This document shows positions 40,655 through 48,659 of a stretch of 64,000 bases of DNA, in pieces (the first letter of the stretch is position 1; each line of letters starts with the position of its first letter). Where the stretch lies: positions 62,001 to 126,000 of the forward strand of contig NZ_JBEZFP010000003.1 in assembly GCF_040649515.1 (NCBI RefSeq), read 5' to 3'. The notes beneath the pieces were generated by a model. That model made no database searches, had not been told where the DNA came from, and saw nothing but the letters and a program-made list of their open reading frames with translations. This stretch comes from Yinghuangia elevatio. GTDB lineage: Bacteria > Actinomycetota > Actinomycetes > Streptomycetales > Streptomycetaceae. The translations under genes and the position numbers were made by a program.

Positions 40655-41611
40655 ATGACCGCCAGGCCCGACCAACTCATCGACGTGCACACGCACTTCG
40701 TCACCTCCGAGTACCGCGAAGCGGCGGTGGCGGCGGGGCACGGCCTTCCGGACGGCATGCCGGGCTGGCCGTCGTGGGACGCGACCGCCCATCTGGAGCT
40801 GATGGACCGGTGCGGGATCGGCAGGGCCGTGCTGTCCATCTCCTCGCCGGGCACACACTTCGGCGACGACAAGGCGGCCCGCGCGCTATCCCGTGCGGTC
40901 AACGAGGCCGGGCGCGGTGTGGTTCTCGCGCATCCCGATCGCTTCGGCCACTTCGCCGCACTGCCGCTGCCTGATGTGGACGGAGCGATCGCCGAAGCCC
41001 GGTACGCGCTGGACGTGCTGGGCAGCGACGGAGTCGCGGTCCTGTCCAACGCCGCCGGACGCTACCTCGGAGATTCCGACCTGGCGCCGCTGTGGCGGGA
41101 GCTGGACGAGCGCGGTGCCACGGTATTCGTCCATCCCACGTCGCCGATCTGCCACGAGGCGGTCAGCCTGGGACGCCCGCGCCCGATGCTGGAGTTCCTG
41201 TTCGACGCCACCCGCACCGCGGCCGACCTGGCACTGGCCGGCGTCGTAGACCGGCACCCGGGCATCAGGTGGATCCTCACGCACGGCGGAGGCGCGCTTC
41301 CGCTGTTGGCCGACCGCGTCGAGCTGTTCCAACTCGCCTTCGGCGGAGCCCTCGAAGGGGCGGGTGTCGTCGATCAGTTGCGGCGCGTGTGGTTCGACAT
41401 GGCGGGAACTCCGTTTCCCAACCAGGTTCCGGCCCTGGTCCGGGCGTTCGGCAGCGAACGCGTTCTCTACGGCAGCGATTTCTGCTGGACCCCGGCCTTC
41501 GCCGCACAGGCCCAGGCCGACTCGCTCGCCGCCGCCGAGCAGCCCGACGGTGACACCTGGCGCGCCCTGACCACGCGCAACGCGCAAACCCTCTTCCCCC
41601 GGTTCGCGTGA
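40655..41611 (+). CDS. Amidohydrolase, ACMSD-like (metal-dependent decarboxylase/hydrolase)
   Basis: 318 residues, TIM-barrel amidohydrolase_2 family. Metal site starts D-V-H-T-H (His12, His14), further ligand in F-V-H-P-T, I-L-T-H-G-G-G, and the final Asp in L-Y-G-S-D-F. Family members (ACMSD, 5-carboxyvanillate, gamma-resorcylate decarboxylase) often remove CO2 from aromatic or ring-fission acids. ATG at 40655 has GAGAGGG; the earlier ATG at 40583 lies in a short direct-repeat stretch (ACGCGAACC twice) and overlaps the previous gene. Last main gene of the operon; the GTG of a tiny ORF overlaps its stop. Confidence 0.88.
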   Translation: MTARPDQLIDVHTHFVTSEYREAAVAAGHGLPDGMPGWPSWDATAHLELMDRCGIGRAVLSISSPGTHFGDDKAARALSRAVNEAGRGVVLAHPDRFGHFAALPLPDVDGAIAEARYALDVLGSDGVAVLSNAAGRYLGDSDLAPLWRELDERGATVFVHPTSPICHEAVSLGRPRPMLEFLFDATRTAADLALAGVVDRHPGIRWILTHGGGALPLLADRVELFQLAFGGALEGAGVVDQLRRVWFDMAGTPFPNQVPALVRAFGSERVLYGSDFCWTPAFAAQAQADSLAAAEQPDGDTWRALTTRNAQTLFPRFA

Positions 41612-41730
41612 CCAGCTCCGGAGCATCGCGGGGAGTCGTCGTGGCCGTGGGTGACGACCTGTACGGCGACGACCGGCCCTACGAGGCTGCCGAGTTGGAT
41701 CACTGCGTCTTCGCGTGTCTGCACGGCTGA
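41608..41730 (+). CDS. Possible 40-residue coupled ORF
   Basis: A GTG overlapping the amidohydrolase stop (GTGA) opens a 40-codon frame: V-V-V-A-V-G-D-D-L-Y-G-D-D-R-P-Y-E-A-A-E-L-D-H-C-V-F, ending C-L-H-G. Codon third positions are GC-rich as in real genes and the composition is not Arg/Pro shadow-like. No family is recognised. It may be a small real gene or the 3' remnant of a former operon gene. Confidence 0.35.
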   Translation: MTSSGASRGVVVAVGDDLYGDDRPYEAAELDHCVFACLHG

Positions 41731-41776
41731 TTGACGCCGATTGCGGCTGACGACCGATAGCACCAAAGAACGTCCA

Positions 41777-41817
41777 AGGGCCTGTGCGCCCGCCGATACG
41801 GCGGGGGCACAGGCCCT
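41777..41817. terminator. Strong bidirectional terminator between the two catabolic operons
   Basis: Perfect 11-base outer arms (AGGGCCTGTGC at 41777-41787, GCACAGGCCCT at 41807-41817) and inner 6-base arms CCCGCC/GGCGGG around a GATAC loop. It sits between convergent operons, about 165 bases after the amidohydrolase and 70 bases before the dehydrogenase stop. Confidence 0.9.
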
Positions 41818-41885
41818 CGAAGGTTCACCGAATCACCCGGACCACGCGCTCACCCGGTCCGACGCGATCCGACGCGATCCGTGGA

Positions 41886-43028
41886 TCAGACGTACTCGCC
41901 CGCCGGCGTGGCCGCGAAGCCCGCGCCGATGCGCAGCGCGTGCTCGTTGGCGCCGCCGAGGGAGAACTCGATCTGCTTGGCGTGCACGAAGTAGCGGTGC
42001 ACGAAGTACTCCTCCGCGATGCCCATGCCGCCGTGCACGTGCACGACCGCGTGCGCGACACGGTGGCCGCCCTCCGCCGCCCAGAACTTGGCCGTGGAGA
42101 TGGCCTCGGTGGCGTCCAGTCCCTCGCCGACCTGCCAGGCTGCCTGCCACGTCGTCAGGCGGATCGCCTCGACGTCGATGTAGCAGTCCGCGAGGCGGTG
42201 TCCGACGGCCTGGAACGAGCCGACCGGGCGCTTGAACTGCTCGCGCGTGCTGGTGTATTCGGCCGCCGAGCGCATCGCCTTCTCGGTGACGCCGAGTTGC
42301 AGCGCGCACAGGCCCAGCGTCGCGCGGTCGCGCAGCCAGACGGCCACCGCCGTGTCGACCGCGCCGCCGAGCAGTGCCGAGTCGGCCACCGCCGCGCCGT
42401 CGAGGGTGAGTTCGCCCGCGATCTCCTTGGCGGTGGTCAGCTGCGGGGTCAGCGTGACGCCTTCACCGTCGGGCGAGACCAGGAAGACGCCCACGCCGTC
42501 GTCCGTCGCGGCCGGGACCAGGATGACGTCGGCGAAAGTCCCGGCCGGGACCGCGGTCTTGACGCCGTCCAGCTTCCAGCCGCCGTCCACGCGCGTGGCC
42601 TTGACCGCCGGCGCGGCGGCGTCGCGGCCCAGGCGTTCGGCGAGCGCGGCGGTGAGGATCTTCTCGCCGGACACCGCGCCCGGCAGCCAGGTGGTCTTCT
42701 GCTCGTCGGTGCCGTGCGCGGCGATCGCGGCGGCGGCGACGGAGGAGGCGTACACCGGAACGGGGGCGAGCGTGCGGCCGACCTCTTCGAGGACCAGCAC
42801 CTGCTCCAGGACGCCGAGGCCCGAGCCACCGTACTCCTCGGGCAGCGAGATGCCGAGGATGTTCGCCTTGCCCAGCTCGGCCCACAGTTCGCGGTCGAAG
42901 CGCGGCGCGCCCTCGCCGGTGACCTTCGCCTCCAACGCGGTCAGCGACTCGTGCGTCACGCGCTCGGTGAGGATCTGCCGGACCAGACCCACCAGGTCCT
43001 GCTGCTCTTCGGTGTATGCGAAGTCCAT
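41886..43028 (-). CDS. Acyl-CoA dehydrogenase, beta-type subunit (380 aa)
   Basis: FAD-dependent alpha,beta-dehydrogenation of an acyl-CoA, or the non-catalytic partner subunit. N-terminal Y-T-E-E-Q-Q-D-L-V, L-P-E-E-Y-G-G-S-G-L-G, and C-terminal H-V-H-G-G-M-G-I-A-E-E are seen. The usual terminal G-T-x-E-I-Q-R motif is replaced by G-G-A-N-E-H-A, and the middle lacks the typical F-A-L-S/Y-S-E-P-x-A-G-S block, so alone it may not be active. Sits directly behind a 396-residue acyl-CoA dehydrogenase; such pairs in steroid catabolism (FadE28/FadE29, FadE26/FadE27) form heterotetramers. ATG with AAGGGAG upstream. Last gene of the operon. Confidence 0.88.
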   Translation of the reverse strand: MDFAYTEEQQDLVGLVRQILTERVTHESLTALEAKVTGEGAPRFDRELWAELGKANILGISLPEEYGGSGLGVLEQVLVLEEVGRTLAPVPVYASSVAAAAIAAHGTDEQKTTWLPGAVSGEKILTAALAERLGRDAAAPAVKATRVDGGWKLDGVKTAVPAGTFADVILVPAATDDGVGVFLVSPDGEGVTLTPQLTTAKEIAGELTLDGAAVADSALLGGAVDTAVAVWLRDRATLGLCALQLGVTEKAMRSAAEYTSTREQFKRPVGSFQAVGHRLADCYIDVEAIRLTTWQAAWQVGEGLDATEAISTAKFWAAEGGHRVAHAVVHVHGGMGIAEEYFVHRYFVHAKQIEFSLGGANEHALRIGAGFAATPAGEYV

Positions 43029-43077
43029 TTCGCATCTCCCTTTTCTGACAGTGACAGTGGTTGACGGTGGGTCGGGT

Positions 43078-44268
43078 TCAGCGCGGCGGACGGGGCATCC
43101 GCAGGCCGAACATCGCGATCATGTCGCGCTGGATCTCGTTCGTGCCGCCGCCGAAGGTGAGGATCAGCGCCGAGCGGTACATCTTCTCGATCCGGCCGCG
43201 CAGCACCACGCCCGGGGCTTCGGCGGTGAGGTACGCGTCCTCGCCGAAGCACTCCATGAGCAGCCGGTACGCCTCGGTCGCGAACTCCGTGCCGAAGATC
43301 TTGGTGGCCGACGCGTCGGCCGGTCCGACCTTCGCGCCGTGGTCGACCGCCCAGGCGATCTTCCAGTTGATCAGCTTGAGGTACTCGACCTTGGCGTGCA
43401 CGCGGCCGAGGTTGAGCTGCACCTGCTCCTGGTCGATGACCCGGGTGCCGTCCGGCAGCCGGGTCTGCTCGGCCCAGCGGCGCGTCTCGTGCAGCGCGAG
43501 CTGTACGGCCGCCGCCGAACACAGCGCCACGCGCTCGCGGTTGAGCTGCCCGGTCATCAGCGCCCAGCCGCCGTTCACCTCGCCGACGACCGCCGAGGCC
43601 GGCACCCGCATGTCCTCGAAGGTCAGTTGGCTGACGGTCTGGCCGCCGAGCGTCCTGACCTCGCTCCACGACATGCCCGGCGTGTTCGTGGGCACCAGGA
43701 AGATGGTGAGGCCCTTGTGCGCCTTGACGTCCGGGTCGGTGCGCGCGGCCAGCCACAGGTAGTCGGCGACGTGGATCAGCGAGATCCACATCTTCTGCCC
43801 GTTGACCACGAAGTCGTCGCCGTCGCGTACCGCCCGCGTACGCAGGTTCGCGAGGTCGGTGCCCGCCTCCGGCTCGGAGTAGCCGATGGAGAAGTGCATG
43901 TCGCCGGACAGGATCTTGGGGAGGAAGAAGTCCCGCTGCTCCTGCGTGCCGTACTCCATCAGCGTCGGGCCGACCGTGTTGATGGTCAGGAACGGCACTG
44001 CCGCGCCGGCAAGGGTGGCCTCGTCGGTGAAGATCAGCTGCTCCATCATGGAGCGGTCCTGGCCGCCGTACTCCTTGGGCCAGCCGATGCCGAGCCAGCC
44101 GTCGCGTCCCATGCGGTTCGCGACCTGCCAGTACGCGCCGTCGCGGCCCTGGAGCGTGGTCTCGCCGGATGCCTGCGACTCGCGGACCTCCGGCGTCATG
44201 ATCCCGGCGAAGTACTCGCGGAGCTCCCGGCGCAGCTCATCCTGCTCCGGTGTATAGGCGATGTGCAC
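43078..44268 (-). CDS. Acyl-CoA dehydrogenase, alpha-type subunit (396 aa)
   Basis: 396 residues. Y-S-E-P-E-A-G-T-D-L-A-N-L and W-I-S-L-I-H-V-A-D give the FAD/substrate site and F-G-G-G-T-N-E-I-Q-R-D the C-terminal FAD-binding turn. The residue equivalent to the classic catalytic Glu of MCAD (Y-E-G-T) is Gly here, as in the FadE26/FadE28-type subunits, where the base is placed elsewhere. W-P-K-E-Y-G-G-Q-D and E-T-R-R-W-A-E-Q are also like that group. Probably pairs with the 380-residue subunit encoded 50 bases downstream. GTG start with GGGAGG upstream. Side-chain beta-oxidation of a steroid or a branched acid is the inference. Confidence 0.9.
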   Translation of the reverse strand: MHIAYTPEQDELRRELREYFAGIMTPEVRESQASGETTLQGRDGAYWQVANRMGRDGWLGIGWPKEYGGQDRSMMEQLIFTDEATLAGAAVPFLTINTVGPTLMEYGTQEQRDFFLPKILSGDMHFSIGYSEPEAGTDLANLRTRAVRDGDDFVVNGQKMWISLIHVADYLWLAARTDPDVKAHKGLTIFLVPTNTPGMSWSEVRTLGGQTVSQLTFEDMRVPASAVVGEVNGGWALMTGQLNRERVALCSAAAVQLALHETRRWAEQTRLPDGTRVIDQEQVQLNLGRVHAKVEYLKLINWKIAWAVDHGAKVGPADASATKIFGTEFATEAYRLLMECFGEDAYLTAEAPGVVLRGRIEKMYRSALILTFGGGTNEIQRDMIAMFGLRMPRPPR

Positions 44269-44397
44269 GGTTACCTCCCGGGACCGCGGTCCCTTGTGGA
44301 TGCGTTCGTCGTACGAAGCGGACGGGTACGGACGGCGGTTCCGCCGGGTTCCGCGAAGTCGCCCCGTACCGGGCGGCCTTGCGGACCCCGACGGCGC

Positions 44398-45528
44398 CTA
44401 GGGGGCCACGGACGTGAAGTCCGCGAACCCGGAGGGATCGTGGCGGCCGAGGCAGCCGTGCTCGAACAGGCCCCAGCCCTCCGCGCCGTCGCAGGTGGCG
44501 CGGGCGACGTGGTCGATGATGCTGAACTTGGCGCGTCCGGCGGCGGCTTCGTCGTTCGCGGTGTCGACGACGACGCCCTCGCTCCAGTCCCGACCGCGCC
44601 ACTGGCCGTGCGTCCAGGTGGGGTCCATGCCGTAGCCGGGGCCGCAGTTGAGGACCACGTGGCCGAGCGGCTCGACCTCGACGACGACCGGCTTGCCGGT
44701 CAGGTCCTTCATGCGCAGGGTGGCGCGCACCGGGTTGCGGGTGCCGGAGGCGTACTCGATGTCGAACTCGGGCCAGCCGAGCTGCTCGGGGCGGCGCCCG
44801 GTCGCGGCGGGCCAGACGCGGGTGGCCTGGTTGAGGGTGCGGGTGCCGTCCGGCTCCTCCTGCACGATCACGATGATCGCGAAGTCCTCGAAGCGCAGCG
44901 GCACGTACGTCCACCACATGCCGCCGTCGGGGTCGCGTTCGGCGGCGGCGCGCCCGGGCGGCTCGGCCTCGCCGCTCGGCCGGATGCCCCACGAGCGGTC
45001 GCGGGTGCCCAGCCAGGTGTCGGGCGTGACCGCGTAGTCGGTGCCCTCGACGTTGAGCGTGCCCTCCCAGGTGCCCACCTGCGCGAACCGCTGCGCGTCC
45101 AGGATCACCCGGCCGTCGCGCAGCAGGACGTGCGGCTCCTCGTCGACGGCCGGGAAGCTGCCGCGCCACGTGAGGTCCATCGCGATGCCCTGGTCGGACG
45201 CGTCGCACACCACGCGCAGTTCGTTCAGCGGCTCCTTGACCTCGATGCGGTACGCGCCGACGGCCGGGTTGAGCCGGTCGTCGTTCGCCGCGTCGAAGGC
45301 GTCGGACAGCCGGACGGTGGTGTGCCGCCCGCGCCGGCCGACGGTGACGAACGCGTCCTTGACCCCGAGATTGGGGTAGACGCCGTACCCGGTCACGACG
45401 AACACGTCACCCGTGCGGTCGTGCGCGTTGAAGTAGTAGCGGTCGTAGAAGTTGCGGTCGCTGCTGGCGACGCGCGCCATGGACAGCGGCGTCTGGTGGA
45501 CCGGGAACTCGTCGAGCGGAGCGGGCAA
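44398..45528 (-). CDS. CrtC/AttH-like beta-barrel protein (DUF7064/7065-like)
   Basis: 376 residues of unknown function. A motif W-L-G-T-R-D-R-S-W-G-I-R-P near the middle and W-W-T-Y-V-P-L-R-F later recall the lipocalin-like CrtC/AttH group and the DUF7064/DUF7065 actinomycete proteins, which often sit in fatty-acid or steroid catabolic clusters. The rest is strand-rich with no membrane helix or signal peptide. It is inside the dehydrogenase operon (60 bases from the fused gene, 129 before the alpha subunit), so a role in handling a hydrophobic acyl-CoA or sterol is likely. The first codon is TTG, chosen for AAAGGACG upstream; ATG 45480 is the alternative. Confidence 0.75.
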   Translation of the reverse strand: MPAPLDEFPVHQTPLSMARVASSDRNFYDRYYFNAHDRTGDVFVVTGYGVYPNLGVKDAFVTVGRRGRHTTVRLSDAFDAANDDRLNPAVGAYRIEVKEPLNELRVVCDASDQGIAMDLTWRGSFPAVDEEPHVLLRDGRVILDAQRFAQVGTWEGTLNVEGTDYAVTPDTWLGTRDRSWGIRPSGEAEPPGRAAAERDPDGGMWWTYVPLRFEDFAIIVIVQEEPDGTRTLNQATRVWPAATGRRPEQLGWPEFDIEYASGTRNPVRATLRMKDLTGKPVVVEVEPLGHVVLNCGPGYGMDPTWTHGQWRGRDWSEGVVVDTANDEAAAGRAKFSIIDHVARATCDGAEGWGLFEHGCLGRHDPSGFADFTSVAP

Positions 45529-45588
45529 GGCAACGTCCTTTCGGGTGCGGGCCGGTCGCCGGGGGTGCCCCGGCGCCCGGCCCGTGGG

Positions 45589-47814
45589 TCAGCCGCGCGG
45601 CAGTCCGAGGATGCGCTCGGCCACCACGTTGAGCTGGATCTCGCGGGTTCCGCCGCCCAGCAGGACCGCGGGGACCGACAGGTACGCCGTGACCAGTTCG
45701 CCCGCGAGCCCGTCCAGGCACTCGTCGGCGAGTCCGGCCTCGGCCACGCGTTCGAGCCGGGCGGTGACCACGGCCCGCTGGTGCTCGGTGACGGCCAGCT
45801 TGAGCACGCTGGACGCGGCGCCGGGGTTGAGGCCGGACAGCTGCTGGAGGGTGGAGCGCAGGGTGAGGGCGCGCAGCGCCCAGTTCTCCGCGGCGAACCC
45901 GCCGAGCCGGACCGCGGTCGCCTGCGAGGCACCCGCGGCACCGGAGGCCCCGATGTCCTGGAGCAGCTTGCCGAACGCCGCCATGCCGGGGCCGCCCGCG
46001 ATCATGACGCGCTCGTTGGCGAGCGTGGTGCGGGTGATGACCCAGCCCTGGTTGACCTCGCCGACGACGGACTCGTCCGGGACGAAGACGTCCTCGAGGA
46101 AGACCTCGTTGAACTCGGACTGCCCGTTGGACTGCTTGAGCGGGCGTACGTCGATGCCCGGCGTCGCCATGTCGACGATGAAGTACGTGATGCCCTTGTG
46201 CTTGGGCACGTCCTGGTCGGTGCGGGCCAGGCAGATGCCGAAGTGCGCCTCGTGGGCCTTGGAGTTCCAGACCTTCTGGCCGTTGAGCTTCCAGCCGCCC
46301 TCGACCTTCTCGGCGCGGGTGGCGAGCGACGCGAGGTCGGAGCCGGCGCCGGGCTCGCTGAAGAGCTGGCACCAGACGATGTCGCCGCGGAGCGTCGCGG
46401 GAACGTAGCGGTCCTTCTGCGCGTCGGTGCCGTGCGCCATGAGCGTCGGGAGGGCGAACTCGCCGATGACCGTGGACGGCTGGGTCAGGCCCGCGGCGGC
46501 GAACTCCTGCTGGATGACGATCTGCTGGGCCGGGTTCGCGGCCATGCCGTAGGGCTTGGGGTAGTGCGGGGACACGTACCCGCACTCGTCGGCGAGGAAC
46601 TGACGCCGCGCCGGCTCGTCGAGCTCCTTGGCCCGGACCAGGTTGGCGGCCACCTCGGCACGGAAGTCGTCGAGCCCGCCGCCCACTTCGAGGTCGAAGC
46701 GGCGCTCCGGGCCGCCGTCGAGCGTGGCCAGCGCGCGGCGGCCCAGCAGTTCGGCCCAGTCGCCGGTGGGGCCGAGCAACTGCGCGAGGAACACGCCGCG
46801 CCGCCAGTAGAAGTGGATGTCGTGCTCCCACGTGAAGCCGATGCCGCCCAGCATCGTGATGCAGTCGAGGGCGATCTCGCGGGCTACCGGCAGGCAGACG
46901 ATCGCGGCCTCGGCGGCGGCCAGTTCGAGCTGGTCCTCGGCGTCCGCGCCGGTCTCGTCGGCGGCCCGGGCGGCGTCCCACGCGGCGGCCGTGGCGACCT
47001 GGAGACGGGTGAAGAGGTTGGCGGCCTTGTGCTTGACGGCCTGGAAGGAGCCGACCGCGCGGCCGAACTGCTCGCGGACCTTGACGTACTCGACGGCGGT
47101 CTCGAAGCACCAGCGGGCGACGCCGACGGCCTCGGCGGAGGCGAGGACGGCCGCGAGGCGGCGTACCCGCTCCGTGGTGACGCCGGGCAGCACCTGCGAC
47201 GAGGTGACCTCCAGGGCATGCGCCGTCACGCTGCCCACGCCGCGGGCGAGGTCGACACCGGTGAGCGGCGCGACCTCGATCGCGTCGCGCCCTCCGGGGG
47301 CCACGACGAACCAGATCTCCTCGCTCTCGCCGGTACGCGCGCCCAGCAGCAGGTACCGCGCGTTGACGGCACCGGGCACCGGGCCGACCGTGCCGTCGAC
47401 CTGCCAGCCGACCGGCGTCGCCCGTGCGGTCAGGGTGGGCGCGACGGCCACCGCTCCGGTCGCCCCCTCGGCGAACTTGGGCAGCAGGGCCTTTGCGGGC
47501 TCGGGGCCGGCGTACCGCGCCAGCAGCGCGCTGGTGAGCACGGTGGGCAGCAGCGGCCCGGGCAGCAGCCCGCGGCCGGTCTCCTCGAGTGCCACCGCGA
47601 GGTCGAGGATCCCGGCGCCGGCGCCGTCGTACTCCTCGGGAAGGTGGATGGCCGGCACCCCGGAACCCACGAGCCCGTCCCAGAAACCGGGCACGGCTCC
47701 GGCGGAGAGCGCCTCGATGTCGCGGCGGGTCGACTCGACCGTCGCGTGGCGCTTCGCGAATCCGGCGACCGACTCGGCGAAGGTCCGGTGCTCGGGCGTG
47801 TATCCGATGGGCAC
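45589..47814 (-). CDS. Double-length acyl-CoA dehydrogenase (FadE34-like fusion)
   Basis: 741 residues: two acyl-CoA dehydrogenase domains in one chain. Domain 1 (about 1-365) begins Y-T-P-E-H-R and ends with H-D-I-H-F-Y-W-R-R; domain 2 (about 390-741) has F-S-E-P-G-A-G-S-D-L-A-S-L, N-G-Q-K-V-W-N-S-K-A and a final L-G-G-G-T-R-E-I-Q-L. Domain 1 lacks the S-E-P-x-A-G-S block, so it is the beta-type half. This is the layout of FadE34 in mycobacterial cholesterol side-chain degradation, where a fused chain replaces the heterotetramer. First gene of the operon; GTG start with AGGGGA upstream; the shared palindrome lies 74-89 bases before it. Confidence 0.92.
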   Translation of the reverse strand: MPIGYTPEHRTFAESVAGFAKRHATVESTRRDIEALSAGAVPGFWDGLVGSGVPAIHLPEEYDGAGAGILDLAVALEETGRGLLPGPLLPTVLTSALLARYAGPEPAKALLPKFAEGATGAVAVAPTLTARATPVGWQVDGTVGPVPGAVNARYLLLGARTGESEEIWFVVAPGGRDAIEVAPLTGVDLARGVGSVTAHALEVTSSQVLPGVTTERVRRLAAVLASAEAVGVARWCFETAVEYVKVREQFGRAVGSFQAVKHKAANLFTRLQVATAAAWDAARAADETGADAEDQLELAAAEAAIVCLPVAREIALDCITMLGGIGFTWEHDIHFYWRRGVFLAQLLGPTGDWAELLGRRALATLDGGPERRFDLEVGGGLDDFRAEVAANLVRAKELDEPARRQFLADECGYVSPHYPKPYGMAANPAQQIVIQQEFAAAGLTQPSTVIGEFALPTLMAHGTDAQKDRYVPATLRGDIVWCQLFSEPGAGSDLASLATRAEKVEGGWKLNGQKVWNSKAHEAHFGICLARTDQDVPKHKGITYFIVDMATPGIDVRPLKQSNGQSEFNEVFLEDVFVPDESVVGEVNQGWVITRTTLANERVMIAGGPGMAAFGKLLQDIGASGAAGASQATAVRLGGFAAENWALRALTLRSTLQQLSGLNPGAASSVLKLAVTEHQRAVVTARLERVAEAGLADECLDGLAGELVTAYLSVPAVLLGGGTREIQLNVVAERILGLPRG

Positions 47815-47887
47815 GTTGAATCCCCTATCTCTGCGGGCTCCGGCCCTGAGGGGGCCAGGCCCGCCGATCCTGATGATCCGACAATAT

Positions 47888-47903
47888 CCTTGTCAAGGTC
47901 AAA
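47888..47903. promoter_or_regulatory. Palindromic operator CCTTGTCAAGG-TCAAA upstream of the dehydrogenase operon
   Basis: Same 16-base site as at 21161-21176, differing only at the palindrome centre (T for A). It lies in an AT-rich island 74-89 bases upstream of the fused dehydrogenase start. On the minus strand it reads TTTGACCTTGACAAGG, so TTGACC/TTGACA could serve as the -35 element with a repressor competing. Confidence 0.65.
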
Positions 47904-48024
47904 GGAAAAGACAGGTGACCTTCGCTTATCCCCCAGGCCGAGGCGTCTCGAATGTGCGAGGCAATCCACCGGGGCAATCCACCGAGGCCATCCGCCGAGG
48001 GCCCGGCAGATGGCCTCGTGCGCA

Positions 48025-48525
48025 TCAGGCGCCGGCGGGGCGGGTGCTGGGGAGGCCGAGCTTGCGGTGGTCCCAGGAGACGATCTTGTCGGGGATCACC
48101 TTGATGACGATGCGCTTGTTGAGCATCATCTCCACGGCCGGACGCATGGCCTCGGTGTACGGCGTGGTGTAGCGGCTGAAGACGTCGACGCCCAACTCCC
48201 AGATGCGCTCGGGCTCCTCGACGATCTCGGCCTTGCCGACGATCGAGACGCCGCGCAGTTCCTCGTAGTAGTCGCCGGCCTCGACCAGGAGCGTGATGTT
48301 CGGGTTGCGGCGCAGGTTGAGGACCTTCTGCGCCTTGGCCTTGCTCTCCAGGGCGATCTCGCCCTCCAGGAAGCCGTACCACATGCCGATCGAGTGGATG
48401 CTGCCGTCGGGATTCAGCGTGGACATCGTCATCGAGTGCCGCTCGGCGAGGAACGCCGTCACCTCCTCGGGGGTCATCTTGACCTTGTCGCGCTGCTTGA
48501 CGCCGTGGCCCATGTGCTCGCCCAT
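48025..48525 (-). CDS. PPOX-class flavin/F420-binding split-barrel protein
   Basis: 166 residues of the pyridoxamine-phosphate-oxidase-like split barrel. T-P-E-E-V-T-A-F-L, H-S-M-T-M-S-T-L-N-P-D-G-S-I-H-S, W-Y-G-F, A-Q-K-V-L-N-L-R-R-N-P-N-I-T-L-L-V-E and V-S-I-V-G-K-A-E fit F420-dependent or FMN-binding actinomycete members. Reaction unknown. The inner ATG at 48525 is preferred because GGAGGG lies directly upstream; 48561 is the other in-frame start. It stands 210 bases upstream of the fused dehydrogenase, same strand, so it could be part of a larger regulon, but the operator lies between them. Divergent from the SDR gene. Confidence 0.87.
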   Translation of the reverse strand: MGEHMGHGVKQRDKVKMTPEEVTAFLAERHSMTMSTLNPDGSIHSIGMWYGFLEGEIALESKAKAQKVLNLRRNPNITLLVEAGDYYEELRGVSIVGKAEIVEEPERIWELGVDVFSRYTTPYTEAMRPAVEMMLNKRIVIKVIPDKIVSWDHRKLGLPSTRPAGA

Positions 48526-48659
48526 GCCGACCCTCCGGGGAAATGTGGTTGCTTCAGTCAAACAATGCCACAGAGTGCACCGGCGGACGCGTACGCGACA
48601 ACCCCCGCCGCCACACCGCCCCCTTGCTCCTTGACGGTCCGTCAGATAGTCCTGGACGC

